Made by a program: the position numbers and the translations under genes. The notes under the pieces were generated by a model. The model was not told the DNA's origin. It did no database searches and saw only the letters and a program-made list of their open reading frames with translations. Of a DNA stretch of 64,000 bases, positions 45,250 through 53,533 are shown piece by piece; position 1 is the stretch's first letter, and each line of letters begins with the position of its first letter. Source of the stretch: JAXMCK01 sp046349395 (GTDB lineage: Bacteria; Pseudomonadota; Alphaproteobacteria; Geminicoccales; Geminicoccaceae); NCBI GenBank assembly GCA_046349395.1, contig JAXMCK010000004.1, forward strand, positions 1 to 64,000, read 5' to 3'.

Positions 45250-46200
45250 TCAGAACGTGATCTTCAGGCCGGTGATCGGTCCATGCATGGTCACGTCCCA
45301 GTCGAATCGTCTGTTGCCGCTGCCGTCCTGGTACTTCTGGTGCAGGGCGCGGTAACCGATCAGGAAGTTCGAATCACCCTCGCTGAAGATGCTGAACCGG
45401 TAGCCGACGAGACCCCAGGCTTCCCAGCTGTACTGGTCGCTGGTGCTGATGCCGCCGATGTCGCCGGCCACGACGGCACTGAACCTGCCGCCGAGATTCC
45501 AGATCGAGCGGAGGCCGATGATGGGATCGACCCAGTGCTTGTCCGCCGACTGCGTCGCTTGCCGCTGATTCTGCCGCTCGCGCTGGCCGAACGGACCCTC
45601 GACGGAGGCGTTCAGCCGCGCCTGCACCTGCGTGTTCAGGTAGGTGTAGCGGGCACCGCCATACACATCGAAGGTGGCACCGAAGGGTCGCCCCGGCTCG
45701 GAGTTCGCAAACGCTACGTCGGCGAACCGGTAGGTGCCGGCCAGCTGCTGCATGACCTGGGTCATCTTGGCGTTCACGTCGAGCGAGGCATCGACGAGGT
45801 CGCCGTTGTAGTCGCCGTTCGCGTCGCCCTCGAGTCGCGCCACCAAGGTGTCCGACAACAGGCTGAACGGGCCCTTGCGGAACTCGGCACTCATCATGAG
45901 AGCACCGTTGAGGTGCTGCAGGATGTCCGAGAAGCTCAGATCCACATCGGCGTGGACGTCGCCCACCCCGACGGTGCCGTTGAGTGCCATCGCCCAGACG
46001 TACGGTGTGACGGTGATCTCGAGCGGGGCCTGCCGCGCCGCCTCGAACGGGTTCGTCGACACCGGCGCCGTGTCCTGGGCGAGCGCCGCCGACGAGCCGA
46101 CGGACATCCCGCCCGTGAGGGCAAGAATTGCCCATGCCACGGTCCGAACCCACCGCCCGAGTTGAGGGTGCCTGCGCACCTCGTCGTATCCCCCCATCAT
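45250..46200 (-). CDS. Outer-membrane beta-barrel protein
   Basis: This encodes about 316 residues: signal peptide ending AALAQ, then beta-barrel-like alternation (ITVTPYVWAMALNGTVGVG, ATFDVYGGARYTYLNTQVQARL, SWEAWGLVGYRFSIFSEGDSNFLIGYRALHQKY) and a terminal phenylalanine (LKITF), as in outer-membrane proteins. I chose the ATG at 46200 because the signal peptide follows naturally; the longer reading from 46254 looks unlike a signal. It is the first gene of the sulfatase unit. Confidence 0.8.
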   Translation of the reverse strand: MMGGYDEVRRHPQLGRWVRTVAWAILALTGGMSVGSSAALAQDTAPVSTNPFEAARQAPLEITVTPYVWAMALNGTVGVGDVHADVDLSFSDILQHLNGALMMSAEFRKGPFSLLSDTLVARLEGDANGDYNGDLVDASLDVNAKMTQVMQQLAGTYRFADVAFANSEPGRPFGATFDVYGGARYTYLNTQVQARLNASVEGPFGQRERQNQRQATQSADKHWVDPIIGLRSIWNLGGRFSAVVAGDIGGISTSDQYSWEAWGLVGYRFSIFSEGDSNFLIGYRALHQKYQDGSGNRRFDWDVTMHGPITGLKITF

Positions 46201-46858
46201 CCGCGATCCCCGATCATATCCCGCCGATGGGGCGCGGCTATCAGGAAAGCGCAAGCGGCGCTACGGTACGCTTGGAGGAGTTTCCCGCTTGACCAGACGA
46301 TTGCAGGCGGAACGGGACACTGACACCTGCAGCGAGGCTCGTGGATGCGGGCGAGGCGCGGGGCCGGTTGTTCTCCTTGGCGGCCGGCCGGGCCCAGCTC
46401 CAGCCGATGCCCAGTGAGGCGCCTGCAGTAGGCAGCGAGGACCCGGGCGGACTCCGGCGGCGAGCACGGGCGTGTCGAGCTTAACGAGCCGGCAGATGCA
46501 GGCGCCGTCGAAGCAGACGAGCGAGGAAGGCCCGTTCGAGTGCCGTTCGGCGTTCTGGGCGTGCGTCTGCGACGGGGATGGCGAGTGAAGGGCGCCCCGC
46601 CAGCACGAGGTTGAGCTCAGCGCCTCCACGGTGCCGGCTATCCGTTCTTCTACCACCTTCGTGGTCAGAGCACCGCGCTCGGTTCGGTGCCGAGGACCCA
46701 TCGTCCGACGGCAGCAGACGCCGGGACCGAGGACCACACCCGCAGCACCCGTAGCGGTGTTTATGTCCCGCGGCGGATCCCGACCAAATGGAACCCCCCT
46801 TCAGCCCGCCCGTTACGCCGCGGCATTAGCAGATCTCATTCAGAGGCGGTGGTATCGT
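46201..46858. other. Long stretch without a convincing gene
   Basis: About 660 bases lie between the outer-membrane barrel gene and the glycan operon. An open frame on the minus strand (46261-46737, 158 residues) has a biased, non-family composition and I do not accept it. The bases just before 46859 lose GC, and the divergent promoters of the two operons should be here. I could not identify them or any RNA gene. Confidence 0.4.
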
Positions 46859-48025
46859 ATGCAGGCGGCTTCGGTTTTGCGTCAATTTCCGATCACTCCC
46901 ACTCTAACCGAAGCAGTTCTTCCGAAAAATCTGACCAGCGTACCGGACATCATCTGTTTCTGCCATCTACGGTGGAATTTTGTCTATCAGCGGCCGCAGC
47001 ATCTGATGCAGCGGTTCGCCGCCGACCACCGCATTTATTATTTCGAGGAATCGATATTCGGCGAGCCGATGAGCCACCTCTCACTTGAGCCTGTCGGCCA
47101 GAATATCATCGTCGCCACACCTCACCTTCCCGCTGGGCTCTCGAGTGGTGACCAGACCTGGTTGTTGAGGAAACTCGTCCATCGATTGTGCGAGGAGCAA
47201 GGGATCGTTGATCCCATTCTTTGGTACTACAGCCCGATGGCGCTTAGTTTCACCGACGAGGTTCGAGCAGCATCCATCGTCTATGACTGTATGGACGAGC
47301 TGACCGCGTTCGCCGGGGCCCCTCCAGAGCTTCGCCGATTCGAGGCCGACCTCATCGGCCGCGCCTCGGTCGTGTTCACCGGCGGACAGAGCCTCTTCGA
47401 GTCGAAGCGCCGCTTGCACGAGCGCGTCTACGCCTTTCCCAGCAGTGTCGACGTTGGCCATTTCCGCAAGGCCCGCCAGCGTCTGCCGGAGCCGCCCGAC
47501 CAGGCCTCCATTCCGCACCCGCGGATCGGCCACTACGCGGTCCTCGACGAGCGGCTGGACAAGGAGCTGATCGCCGCCATCGCCGATGCGCGTCCCGACT
47601 GGCAGCTCGTGCTGATCGGACCCGTGGTCAAGATCGACCCGGCGACCCTGCCCCGCCGTCCGAACATCCACTATCTCGGGATGAAGTCCTACGCCGAGCT
47701 GCCATCTTATCTCGCGGGCTGGGACGTCGCCTTCATGCCGTTCGCACTGAACGAGTCGACCCGGTTCATCAGCCCGACGAAGACACCTGAATATCTGGCG
47801 GCCGGTCGCCGGGTCGTCTCGACCCCGATTGTCGACGTGGTCCGGACCTATGGCGACCAGGGTCTCGTCCAGATCGCGACGACGCCCGACGAGTTCATCG
47901 CGTGCCTCGAAGCCGCGTTGGCGGAGCGCGCCCACGGCGGAACCTGGCTCAAGGAGGTCGACGAGCTTCTCGACAGCATGTCGTGGGATCGAACCTGGGC
48001 CAGCATGCGGGAGTTCATGGCATGA
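46859..48025 (+). CDS. Glycosyltransferase, GT1/GT4-like
   Basis: This encodes 388 residues from ATG 46859. The pattern DIICFCHLRWNFVYQRPQHLMQRFA and the C-terminal EYLAAGRRVVSTPI resemble a family of glycosyltransferases found next to UDP-galactopyranose mutase. It would transfer a sugar from a nucleotide donor to a carrier or glycan. The start is uncertain since no good ribosome-binding site is seen; GTG codons lie upstream. The first 200 bases are clearly lower in GC than the rest. It is the first gene of the operon and overlaps the mutase gene (ATGA). Confidence 0.82.
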   Translation: MQAASVLRQFPITPTLTEAVLPKNLTSVPDIICFCHLRWNFVYQRPQHLMQRFAADHRIYYFEESIFGEPMSHLSLEPVGQNIIVATPHLPAGLSSGDQTWLLRKLVHRLCEEQGIVDPILWYYSPMALSFTDEVRAASIVYDCMDELTAFAGAPPELRRFEADLIGRASVVFTGGQSLFESKRRLHERVYAFPSSVDVGHFRKARQRLPEPPDQASIPHPRIGHYAVLDERLDKELIAAIADARPDWQLVLIGPVVKIDPATLPRRPNIHYLGMKSYAELPSYLAGWDVAFMPFALNESTRFISPTKTPEYLAAGRRVVSTPIVDVVRTYGDQGLVQIATTPDEFIACLEAALAERAHGGTWLKEVDELLDSMSWDRTWASMREFMA

Positions 48026-49305
48026 GCACGCCGCCCCGATGGCCGAACCAACAGATCAACATTGGTGCGACGCCCATTTCGGCGGCCGCTTCGGCAAACG
48101 CGCGACGTCACAGCCCCTCGCGGCGGACGCGGACGGGCTTCGATTATCTCATCGTCGGTGCCGGGTTCGCCGGCTCCGTCATGGCCGAGCGCCTGGCGGA
48201 GGGGTCGGGCCAGCGTGTACTGCTGATCGATCGCCGGCCGCACATCGGCGGCAACGCCTACGACTATTACAACGAGCACGGGATCCTCGTGCATCGCTAC
48301 GGTCCGCACATCTTCCACACCAATTCCAACCAGATCGCCGACTATCTCTCGCGCTTCACGAAATGGCGACCCTACGAGCACCGGGTGCTGGCCCATGTCG
48401 ACGATCGCCTCGTGCCCATTCCCATCAACCTCACCACCATCAATGCGCTCTACGGCCTCACCCTGCAGCCTGATGAGGTGGAGGCGTTCCTCGCCAGCCG
48501 GGCGGAGGCGGTGCAGGTCGTGCGCACGTCGGAGGACGTGGTGGTCAGCCGCGTCGGGCGCGAGCTCTACGAGAAGTTCTTCCGCGGCTACACCAAGAAG
48601 CAGTGGGGCTTGGACCCCTCCGAGCTCGACAAGAGCGTGACCTCGCGCGTCCCGACGCGGACGAACACCGACGATCGCTACTTCAACGACAGCTTCCAGT
48701 GCATGCCCCTGCACGGCTATACTCGCATGTTCGAAAACATGCTCGACCACCCGAACATCAGCGTGATGTTGAACACCGAGTATGAGGACATCGCCGACGA
48801 GATCAGCTTCGACCAGCTGATCTTCACCGGGCCCATCGACGAGTTCTTCGGCGACCGCTATGGCCGTCTGCCCTATCGCTCGCTGCGCTTCGAACATTCG
48901 ACGGTCGATCGGCCCCGGTACCAGCCGGTGGCCGTGGTGAACTATCCCGCCGCCGACGTGCCCTATACGCGAGTGACCGAGTACAAGCACCTGACCGGCC
49001 AGGAGCACGCGAAGACGAGCATCACTCACGAATATCCGGCAGCCGAAGGCGACCCGTATTACCCGATCCCACGGCCGGAGAACGCCGAGCTGTTCCACAA
49101 GTATCGGAGGCTCGCCGACCAGACCAGCGGCGTCCACTTCGTCGGCCGCCTCGCCACGTACCGCTACTACAACATGGACCAAGTGGTGGGGCAGGCGTTG
49201 GCTCTCTATGCCAAGCTCGAGCCGCTCCACCGGGCGCAGGCACGCGGCCGCGTCGCGACCCGTCTGGCCGGCACGACGACGAACGGGCGAGGCGTGGAGG
49301 CATGA
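48022..49305 (+). CDS. glf: UDP-galactopyranose mutase
   Basis: This encodes 427 residues. The FAD motif LIVGAGFAGSVMAERLA is at about residues 43-59, preceded by a 40-residue extension without recognisable function. Family blocks NEHGILVHRYGPHIFHTNS, GYTKKQWGLDPSELDKSV and VPYTRVTEYKHLTGQ follow. The enzyme converts UDP-galactopyranose to UDP-galactofuranose for cell-surface glycans. Its start at 48022 overlaps the previous stop. Confidence 0.95.
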   Translation: MSTPPRWPNQQINIGATPISAAASANARRHSPSRRTRTGFDYLIVGAGFAGSVMAERLAEGSGQRVLLIDRRPHIGGNAYDYYNEHGILVHRYGPHIFHTNSNQIADYLSRFTKWRPYEHRVLAHVDDRLVPIPINLTTINALYGLTLQPDEVEAFLASRAEAVQVVRTSEDVVVSRVGRELYEKFFRGYTKKQWGLDPSELDKSVTSRVPTRTNTDDRYFNDSFQCMPLHGYTRMFENMLDHPNISVMLNTEYEDIADEISFDQLIFTGPIDEFFGDRYGRLPYRSLRFEHSTVDRPRYQPVAVVNYPAADVPYTRVTEYKHLTGQEHAKTSITHEYPAAEGDPYYPIPRPENAELFHKYRRLADQTSGVHFVGRLATYRYYNMDQVVGQALALYAKLEPLHRAQARGRVATRLAGTTTNGRGVEA

Positions 49306-49339
49306 GGACTTACGGGTACGCCTGATCCGATCCCTGCCG

Positions 49340-50542
49340 ATGAGCGAAAACGTCCACTCCCCCGAGCTGGCGTGGGCAGCGACGACGCGGCCTCGTCTGT
49401 TCCGCAGCTTCTTCGCTGCCGGATTCGAGTGCTCGACGCATCGAAGGCGTGACCGGCGTCGCCTCGACCTGATCGAGGCGACACGCCACGACGTCTTGGT
49501 CGAGCAGGACTATGCCGCGTTGCCTCGCCTCGGGCTTCGAACGGCACGTGACGGTCTCCGCTGGCACCTCATCGAACGGCGGCCGGGTGTGTACGACTGG
49601 TCGTCCTTCCTCCCGATGCTCCAAGCGGCGCACAGCTATGGCGTGCAGGTGGTCTGGGACCTCTGCCACTACGGGTATCCCGACGGACTCGATTTCTGGA
49701 GCGGGGCCTTCATCGAACGCTTCTCCCGGTTCGCTCGCGCCGCCGCACGGTTGGTGCTGGAAGAGACGGGCGAGAGCGGCCTCTTCTGCCCGGTCAACGA
49801 GATCTCGTACTGGGCGTGGGCCGGCGGCACCAGCGGCCGGATCAATCCCTGCTCACGTCGACGGGGCCCGGCCCTGAAGCGCCACCTCGTCCGCACCTCG
49901 ATCGCCGGCATCGAGGCCATCCGCGAGGCCGACCCGCGGGCGCGTATCCTCCATGCGGAGCCGCTGATCCACATCACCACGCTTTCGAACCAGCCGCATC
50001 ACCGCGCGCAGGCCAAACTCAGGAGCGATGCCCAGTTCGAAGCCTGGGACCTGCTCACGGGTGCCCTGGAGCCCGAGCTGGGCGGCAGGCGCGACTATCT
50101 CGAGGTTGCGGGCCTCAACTATTACCCGATCAACCAATGGCTCGTGCGCGGCGGTACGCTACCGCTGGGCCACCAGCACTATCGTCCGATGCGCGAACTG
50201 CTGTTGGACGTCTACCGGCGCTACCAGCGTCCGATCTACATCTCCGAGACGGGCGCCGAGCGCACGGCTCGGGCTCCCTGGCTTTACTATGTGTGCGCCG
50301 AGGTCCGGGCGGCGATGAGCCAGGGCGTGCCCATCGAGGGCATCTGCCTCTATCCCGTCGTCGACTATCCGGGCTGGGACGATGGTCGCCTCTGCGAGGT
50401 CGGATTGTACTCGTCAGCCGACGAGTCGGGCCGCCGGACGGTCGATCTGGCGCTGGCCGACGAACTGAAGCGCCAGCAGGCTCTCCTCGCGGCAGGCTCG
50501 GCGCTGAGCGACTTCCCGGCGAGTATCGAGGCGGCATCTTGA
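49340..50542 (+). CDS. Clan GH-A glycosidase (GH1-like)
   Basis: This encodes 400 residues. The acid/base is Glu154 in FCPVNEISYW, and the nucleophile is Glu303 in IYISETGAER, typical of clan A (beta/alpha barrel) beta-glycosidases. There is no signal peptide. The exact family is uncertain; similar proteins are often called beta-glucosidases. It could act as a transglycosidase or trim an intermediate. I chose ATG 49340 by position after the mutase stop; the ribosome-binding site is weak. Confidence 0.75.
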   Translation: MSENVHSPELAWAATTRPRLFRSFFAAGFECSTHRRRDRRRLDLIEATRHDVLVEQDYAALPRLGLRTARDGLRWHLIERRPGVYDWSSFLPMLQAAHSYGVQVVWDLCHYGYPDGLDFWSGAFIERFSRFARAAARLVLEETGESGLFCPVNEISYWAWAGGTSGRINPCSRRRGPALKRHLVRTSIAGIEAIREADPRARILHAEPLIHITTLSNQPHHRAQAKLRSDAQFEAWDLLTGALEPELGGRRDYLEVAGLNYYPINQWLVRGGTLPLGHQHYRPMRELLLDVYRRYQRPIYISETGAERTARAPWLYYVCAEVRAAMSQGVPIEGICLYPVVDYPGWDDGRLCEVGLYSSADESGRRTVDLALADELKRQQALLAAGSALSDFPASIEAAS

Positions 50543-52362
50543 GCGTGCACGTCCTCGCCGCCGAAAGATCGACCGTGGCTGCAAGCGGCGACCCGTCCTT
50601 TCCGGTGCGGGCGATCCCGTTCATCTGGCACTATCTACGGCGGCGGCAGCGCCTCGTCTGGTCGACACTGCTGCTGATCGGGGCCGCCTCGCTCTGTGCG
50701 GTCGCCGTACAGTACGGCCTGCGCCTGCTCGTCGATGCGATGATGGCCCCGGTCGGCGGGCGCAGCGGCGTGTGGTGGCCTCTCGCCCTGCTGGTATCCT
50801 TGATCGCTGCCGAGAGTGCCTGCTGGCGGGGCAGCGGCTGGCTCACCTGCCGCAGCGTGGTCGCCACAGGCGTCGACATCCGTCTCGACCTTTTCGAGCA
50901 CCTCTCCGGTCATCGGATGCGCTACTTCGCCGACCAGATGGCCGGAACTCTCGGCGGCAGGATCACCGCCGCAGCGAACAGCGTGGGGCACGTGCTGCGC
51001 GCCGGCTCCTGGAGCGTGCTACCGCCCTGCATCGACCTGCTCGGTGCCGTCGTCCTCTTCCTGACGGTCGACCCAGCGATGGCCGTAGCACTGATCCTCG
51101 GCGTCGCCGTGCTCGTCTCGGGTCTGTTGTTCTACGGCGTTCGCGGGCGTGCCCTGCATCGGGCCTCGGCCGAGCAGGGCAACATCGCCAATGGCGAGCT
51201 GGTGGACGCCGTCGCCAACATGTGGGCGGTAAAGGCGTTCGCCGCACGCAGCCGTGAGCGCAGACGGCTCGAGGACAAGTTCGGGGCCGAAGCGGCCAAG
51301 GTCCGTCGCAGCTGGATCTATGGGGAGTCGACCCGCGCCCTGCACGATGCAGGTCTGTGGGTGATCGCATCTGCCATGCTCGTCTGGTGCGTCCACCTCT
51401 GGACAGAGGGGCGGATCACGCCCGGCGAGGTCGTGATGGTGAGCGCGCTGACGTTCCGGGTCCTGCACGGTTCGCGGGAGCTGGCTCTGGCCGCTATCGG
51501 CATGTCGCAGGAGTTGGCGGTGGTGGAGGAAGCGCTCCATGCCATTGCCGCTGCCCACGAAGTGGCCGACCCGCCGCGGGCCAAGCCGTACCTGCCACGC
51601 ACCGGCGAGATCGCGTTCGAGCATGTCCGCTTCGCGCATGGTGGCGGTCGGTCCGTCTTCGAGGACTTCGACCTCCGCATCCCCGGCGGGCAGCGCGTCG
51701 GCCTGGTCGGCCCCTCGGGTGCGGGCAAGTCGACCCTGACGAGCCTCCTGCTCCGCCTCGAGGACGTCAACGACGGGCAGATCCTGCTCGACGGCCAGCG
51801 CCTCACGTCTCTGACCCAGGATTCCTTGAGGGATGCCATCGCTGTGGTGCCGCAGGAGGTCTCGCTCTTCCACCGGACCATCCTCGAGAACATCCGCTAT
51901 GGCCGCTCCGACGCCTCCGACGCCGAGGTCGTCGAGGCGGCGAAGGCGGCCTCGGCGCACGAGTTCATCGAGGAGCTCCCCGACGGCTACGCCAGCGTCA
52001 TCGGCGAGCGGGGTGCGAAGCTGTCCGGCGGCCAGCGTCAGCGGCTTGGTATCGCCCGTGCCATCCTGAAGAACGCGCCGATCCTGATCCTCGACGAAGC
52101 CACCTCGGCCCTGGACTCCGTCTCCGAGACTGCCATCCAGCTCTCGCTGCAGAGCCTCATGGCGGGTCGCACGGTGTTGGCCATCGCCCACCGACTCTCC
52201 ACGCTGGCGGCACTCGACCGCATCGTGGTGCTCGATGGCGGCCGGATCGTCGAGGACGGCCCTCCCGCCGATCTGCTGCGCTCCGGCGGTCCGTTCCAGC
52301 ATCTCTGGCAGCTGCAGGCCGAGGGCTTCGAGCGCGAGTTCGAGCAGCGCGAGGCCGCCTGA
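50539..52362 (+). CDS. ABC exporter, fused membrane and ATPase domains
   Basis: This encodes 607 residues. A six-helix membrane domain (about 30-340) is followed by a nucleotide-binding domain with Walker A GPSGAGKST, signature LSGGQRQR and Walker B ILILDEATSALD. It would export a lipid, glycolipid or peptide. I chose TTG at 50539, which overlaps the previous stop as TTGA and has GAGG seven bases upstream. An alternative GTG is at 50545. The operon context suggests a glycoconjugate cargo. Confidence 0.9.
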   Translation: MSVHVLAAERSTVAASGDPSFPVRAIPFIWHYLRRRQRLVWSTLLLIGAASLCAVAVQYGLRLLVDAMMAPVGGRSGVWWPLALLVSLIAAESACWRGSGWLTCRSVVATGVDIRLDLFEHLSGHRMRYFADQMAGTLGGRITAAANSVGHVLRAGSWSVLPPCIDLLGAVVLFLTVDPAMAVALILGVAVLVSGLLFYGVRGRALHRASAEQGNIANGELVDAVANMWAVKAFAARSRERRRLEDKFGAEAAKVRRSWIYGESTRALHDAGLWVIASAMLVWCVHLWTEGRITPGEVVMVSALTFRVLHGSRELALAAIGMSQELAVVEEALHAIAAAHEVADPPRAKPYLPRTGEIAFEHVRFAHGGGRSVFEDFDLRIPGGQRVGLVGPSGAGKSTLTSLLLRLEDVNDGQILLDGQRLTSLTQDSLRDAIAVVPQEVSLFHRTILENIRYGRSDASDAEVVEAAKAASAHEFIEELPDGYASVIGERGAKLSGGQRQRLGIARAILKNAPILILDEATSALDSVSETAIQLSLQSLMAGRTVLAIAHRLSTLAALDRIVVLDGGRIVEDGPPADLLRSGGPFQHLWQLQAEGFEREFEQREAA

Positions 52363-52390
52363 GACCAGCCTGGAGGATGAAGGTGGTGCC

Positions 52391-53515
52391 ATGAAGGTCG
52401 TGATGATTCCTTCCACGTCCGGCGGGATGGGCCACGTGTCGCGCACGGTGACCCTCGCCAACGCACTGCGGCGCCTGGATCCGGCGGTGGAAATCGAGTT
52501 CGTGTTCGATGCCGAGCGGCTGCGGCCGTTCAACATCGATGCCCTGCTGAAGCTCGGTTACAGGCCGCGCCTGATGCCGAGGCGGCTGCCCGACAGCCGG
52601 GGCCCGATCGTGCGCGCTTGCCTGGGTGACGCCGACGTCATCGTCGACGACGTGATGCGCTTCCTGCTCCCGCTGCGGGTTCATATCCCACAGGCCGCCT
52701 GGATCTCGATCGCCATGCATCCGATCGGCGACGAACTGTTCATGGAGTGGCCCCATCTGGCGCAGATGGACGGTGTGATCTGGCCTTATCCGCCGGCCGT
52801 CGGCCTGCCTTCCGGGCTGGAGATCGTCGCCGACAAGGTCGCGACGACAGGACCCTTTCTCGACCTCGACGACATTCCGGACCGGCGGACCGCCCGCGCA
52901 CGGCTCGGCATCGACGCCCAGGAAGTCCGCATCGTCTATGCCCCGCGCGGCTTCCCGTTCGGCAAGGACTTCGGGCACGCGATGGTAAGCGGCATCTACG
53001 CCGCGGCAGAGCGGCTGCGCCGCGAGCACAACCTACCGCTGCGGTTAGTCTTTCTCGCGGTCGCCGATCCTTCCGACCTTCGCGATGTCGAAGGCTTCCC
53101 GACCGTGCCGCCCCCCTGGGTCTCTGTGCTGGGCCTTCAGACGCAGACCGATGCCCTGCTCCAGGCACGCGCGGCCGACATCCTGGTAGCGGAGGGGACG
53201 AGCACGATCCACGAGGGTGCCGCCCTCGGCACGCCGCTCGTCCTCGTCCCCGGCCCCATCACCGAAATCCTCCTGCTGACGGCGGCCATGAAGCGCCAGG
53301 GCGCAGCCCAGGTGATCGACCCCGAAACCGTCGGGCCCGAATCCTTTGCGACCGCATTCTCCTCAATCCTCTTTGACGCAACTGCGCGCCGCCCGGCGCT
53401 CGATCGTGCGCGCGCCATGGTGGCAGGCGGCGGTGGCACCAAAGCTGCCGCCGAGTTCGTCCTGAACGTCGGTCGGCGGCATAGAGGCTCTCGGTCGGGC
53501 GAGGCCGCCGCGTAG
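52391..53515 (+). CDS. Glycosyltransferase, MurG/UGT-like (GT28-type fold)
   Basis: This encodes 374 residues. Gly-rich N-terminal IPSTSGGMGHVSRTVTLANAL and a C-terminal donor-binding block VAEGTSTIHEGAALGTPLVLVP resemble the UDP-sugar-binding face of GT28/GT1 enzymes. The protein ends shortly before the convergent HyuA gene. It is the last gene of the glycan operon. The donor and acceptor are unknown. Confidence 0.82.
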   Translation: MKVVMIPSTSGGMGHVSRTVTLANALRRLDPAVEIEFVFDAERLRPFNIDALLKLGYRPRLMPRRLPDSRGPIVRACLGDADVIVDDVMRFLLPLRVHIPQAAWISIAMHPIGDELFMEWPHLAQMDGVIWPYPPAVGLPSGLEIVADKVATTGPFLDLDDIPDRRTARARLGIDAQEVRIVYAPRGFPFGKDFGHAMVSGIYAAAERLRREHNLPLRLVFLAVADPSDLRDVEGFPTVPPPWVSVLGLQTQTDALLQARAADILVAEGTSTIHEGAALGTPLVLVPGPITEILLLTAAMKRQGAAQVIDPETVGPESFATAFSSILFDATARRPALDRARAMVAGGGGTKAAAEFVLNVGRRHRGSRSGEAAA

Positions 53516-53533
53516 ATCGACCTCCTCAGGACA

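Noticed and set aside
46261..46737. 158-codon minus-strand open frame in the gap before the glycan operon
   Set aside because: Composition is Arg/Pro/Ser/Thr-rich with no recognisable family and no ribosome-binding site.
49816..50538. N-terminal extension of the ABC exporter
   Set aside because: It is an alternative frame of the glycosidase gene; the TTGA overlap at 50539 with GAGG upstream is the better start.
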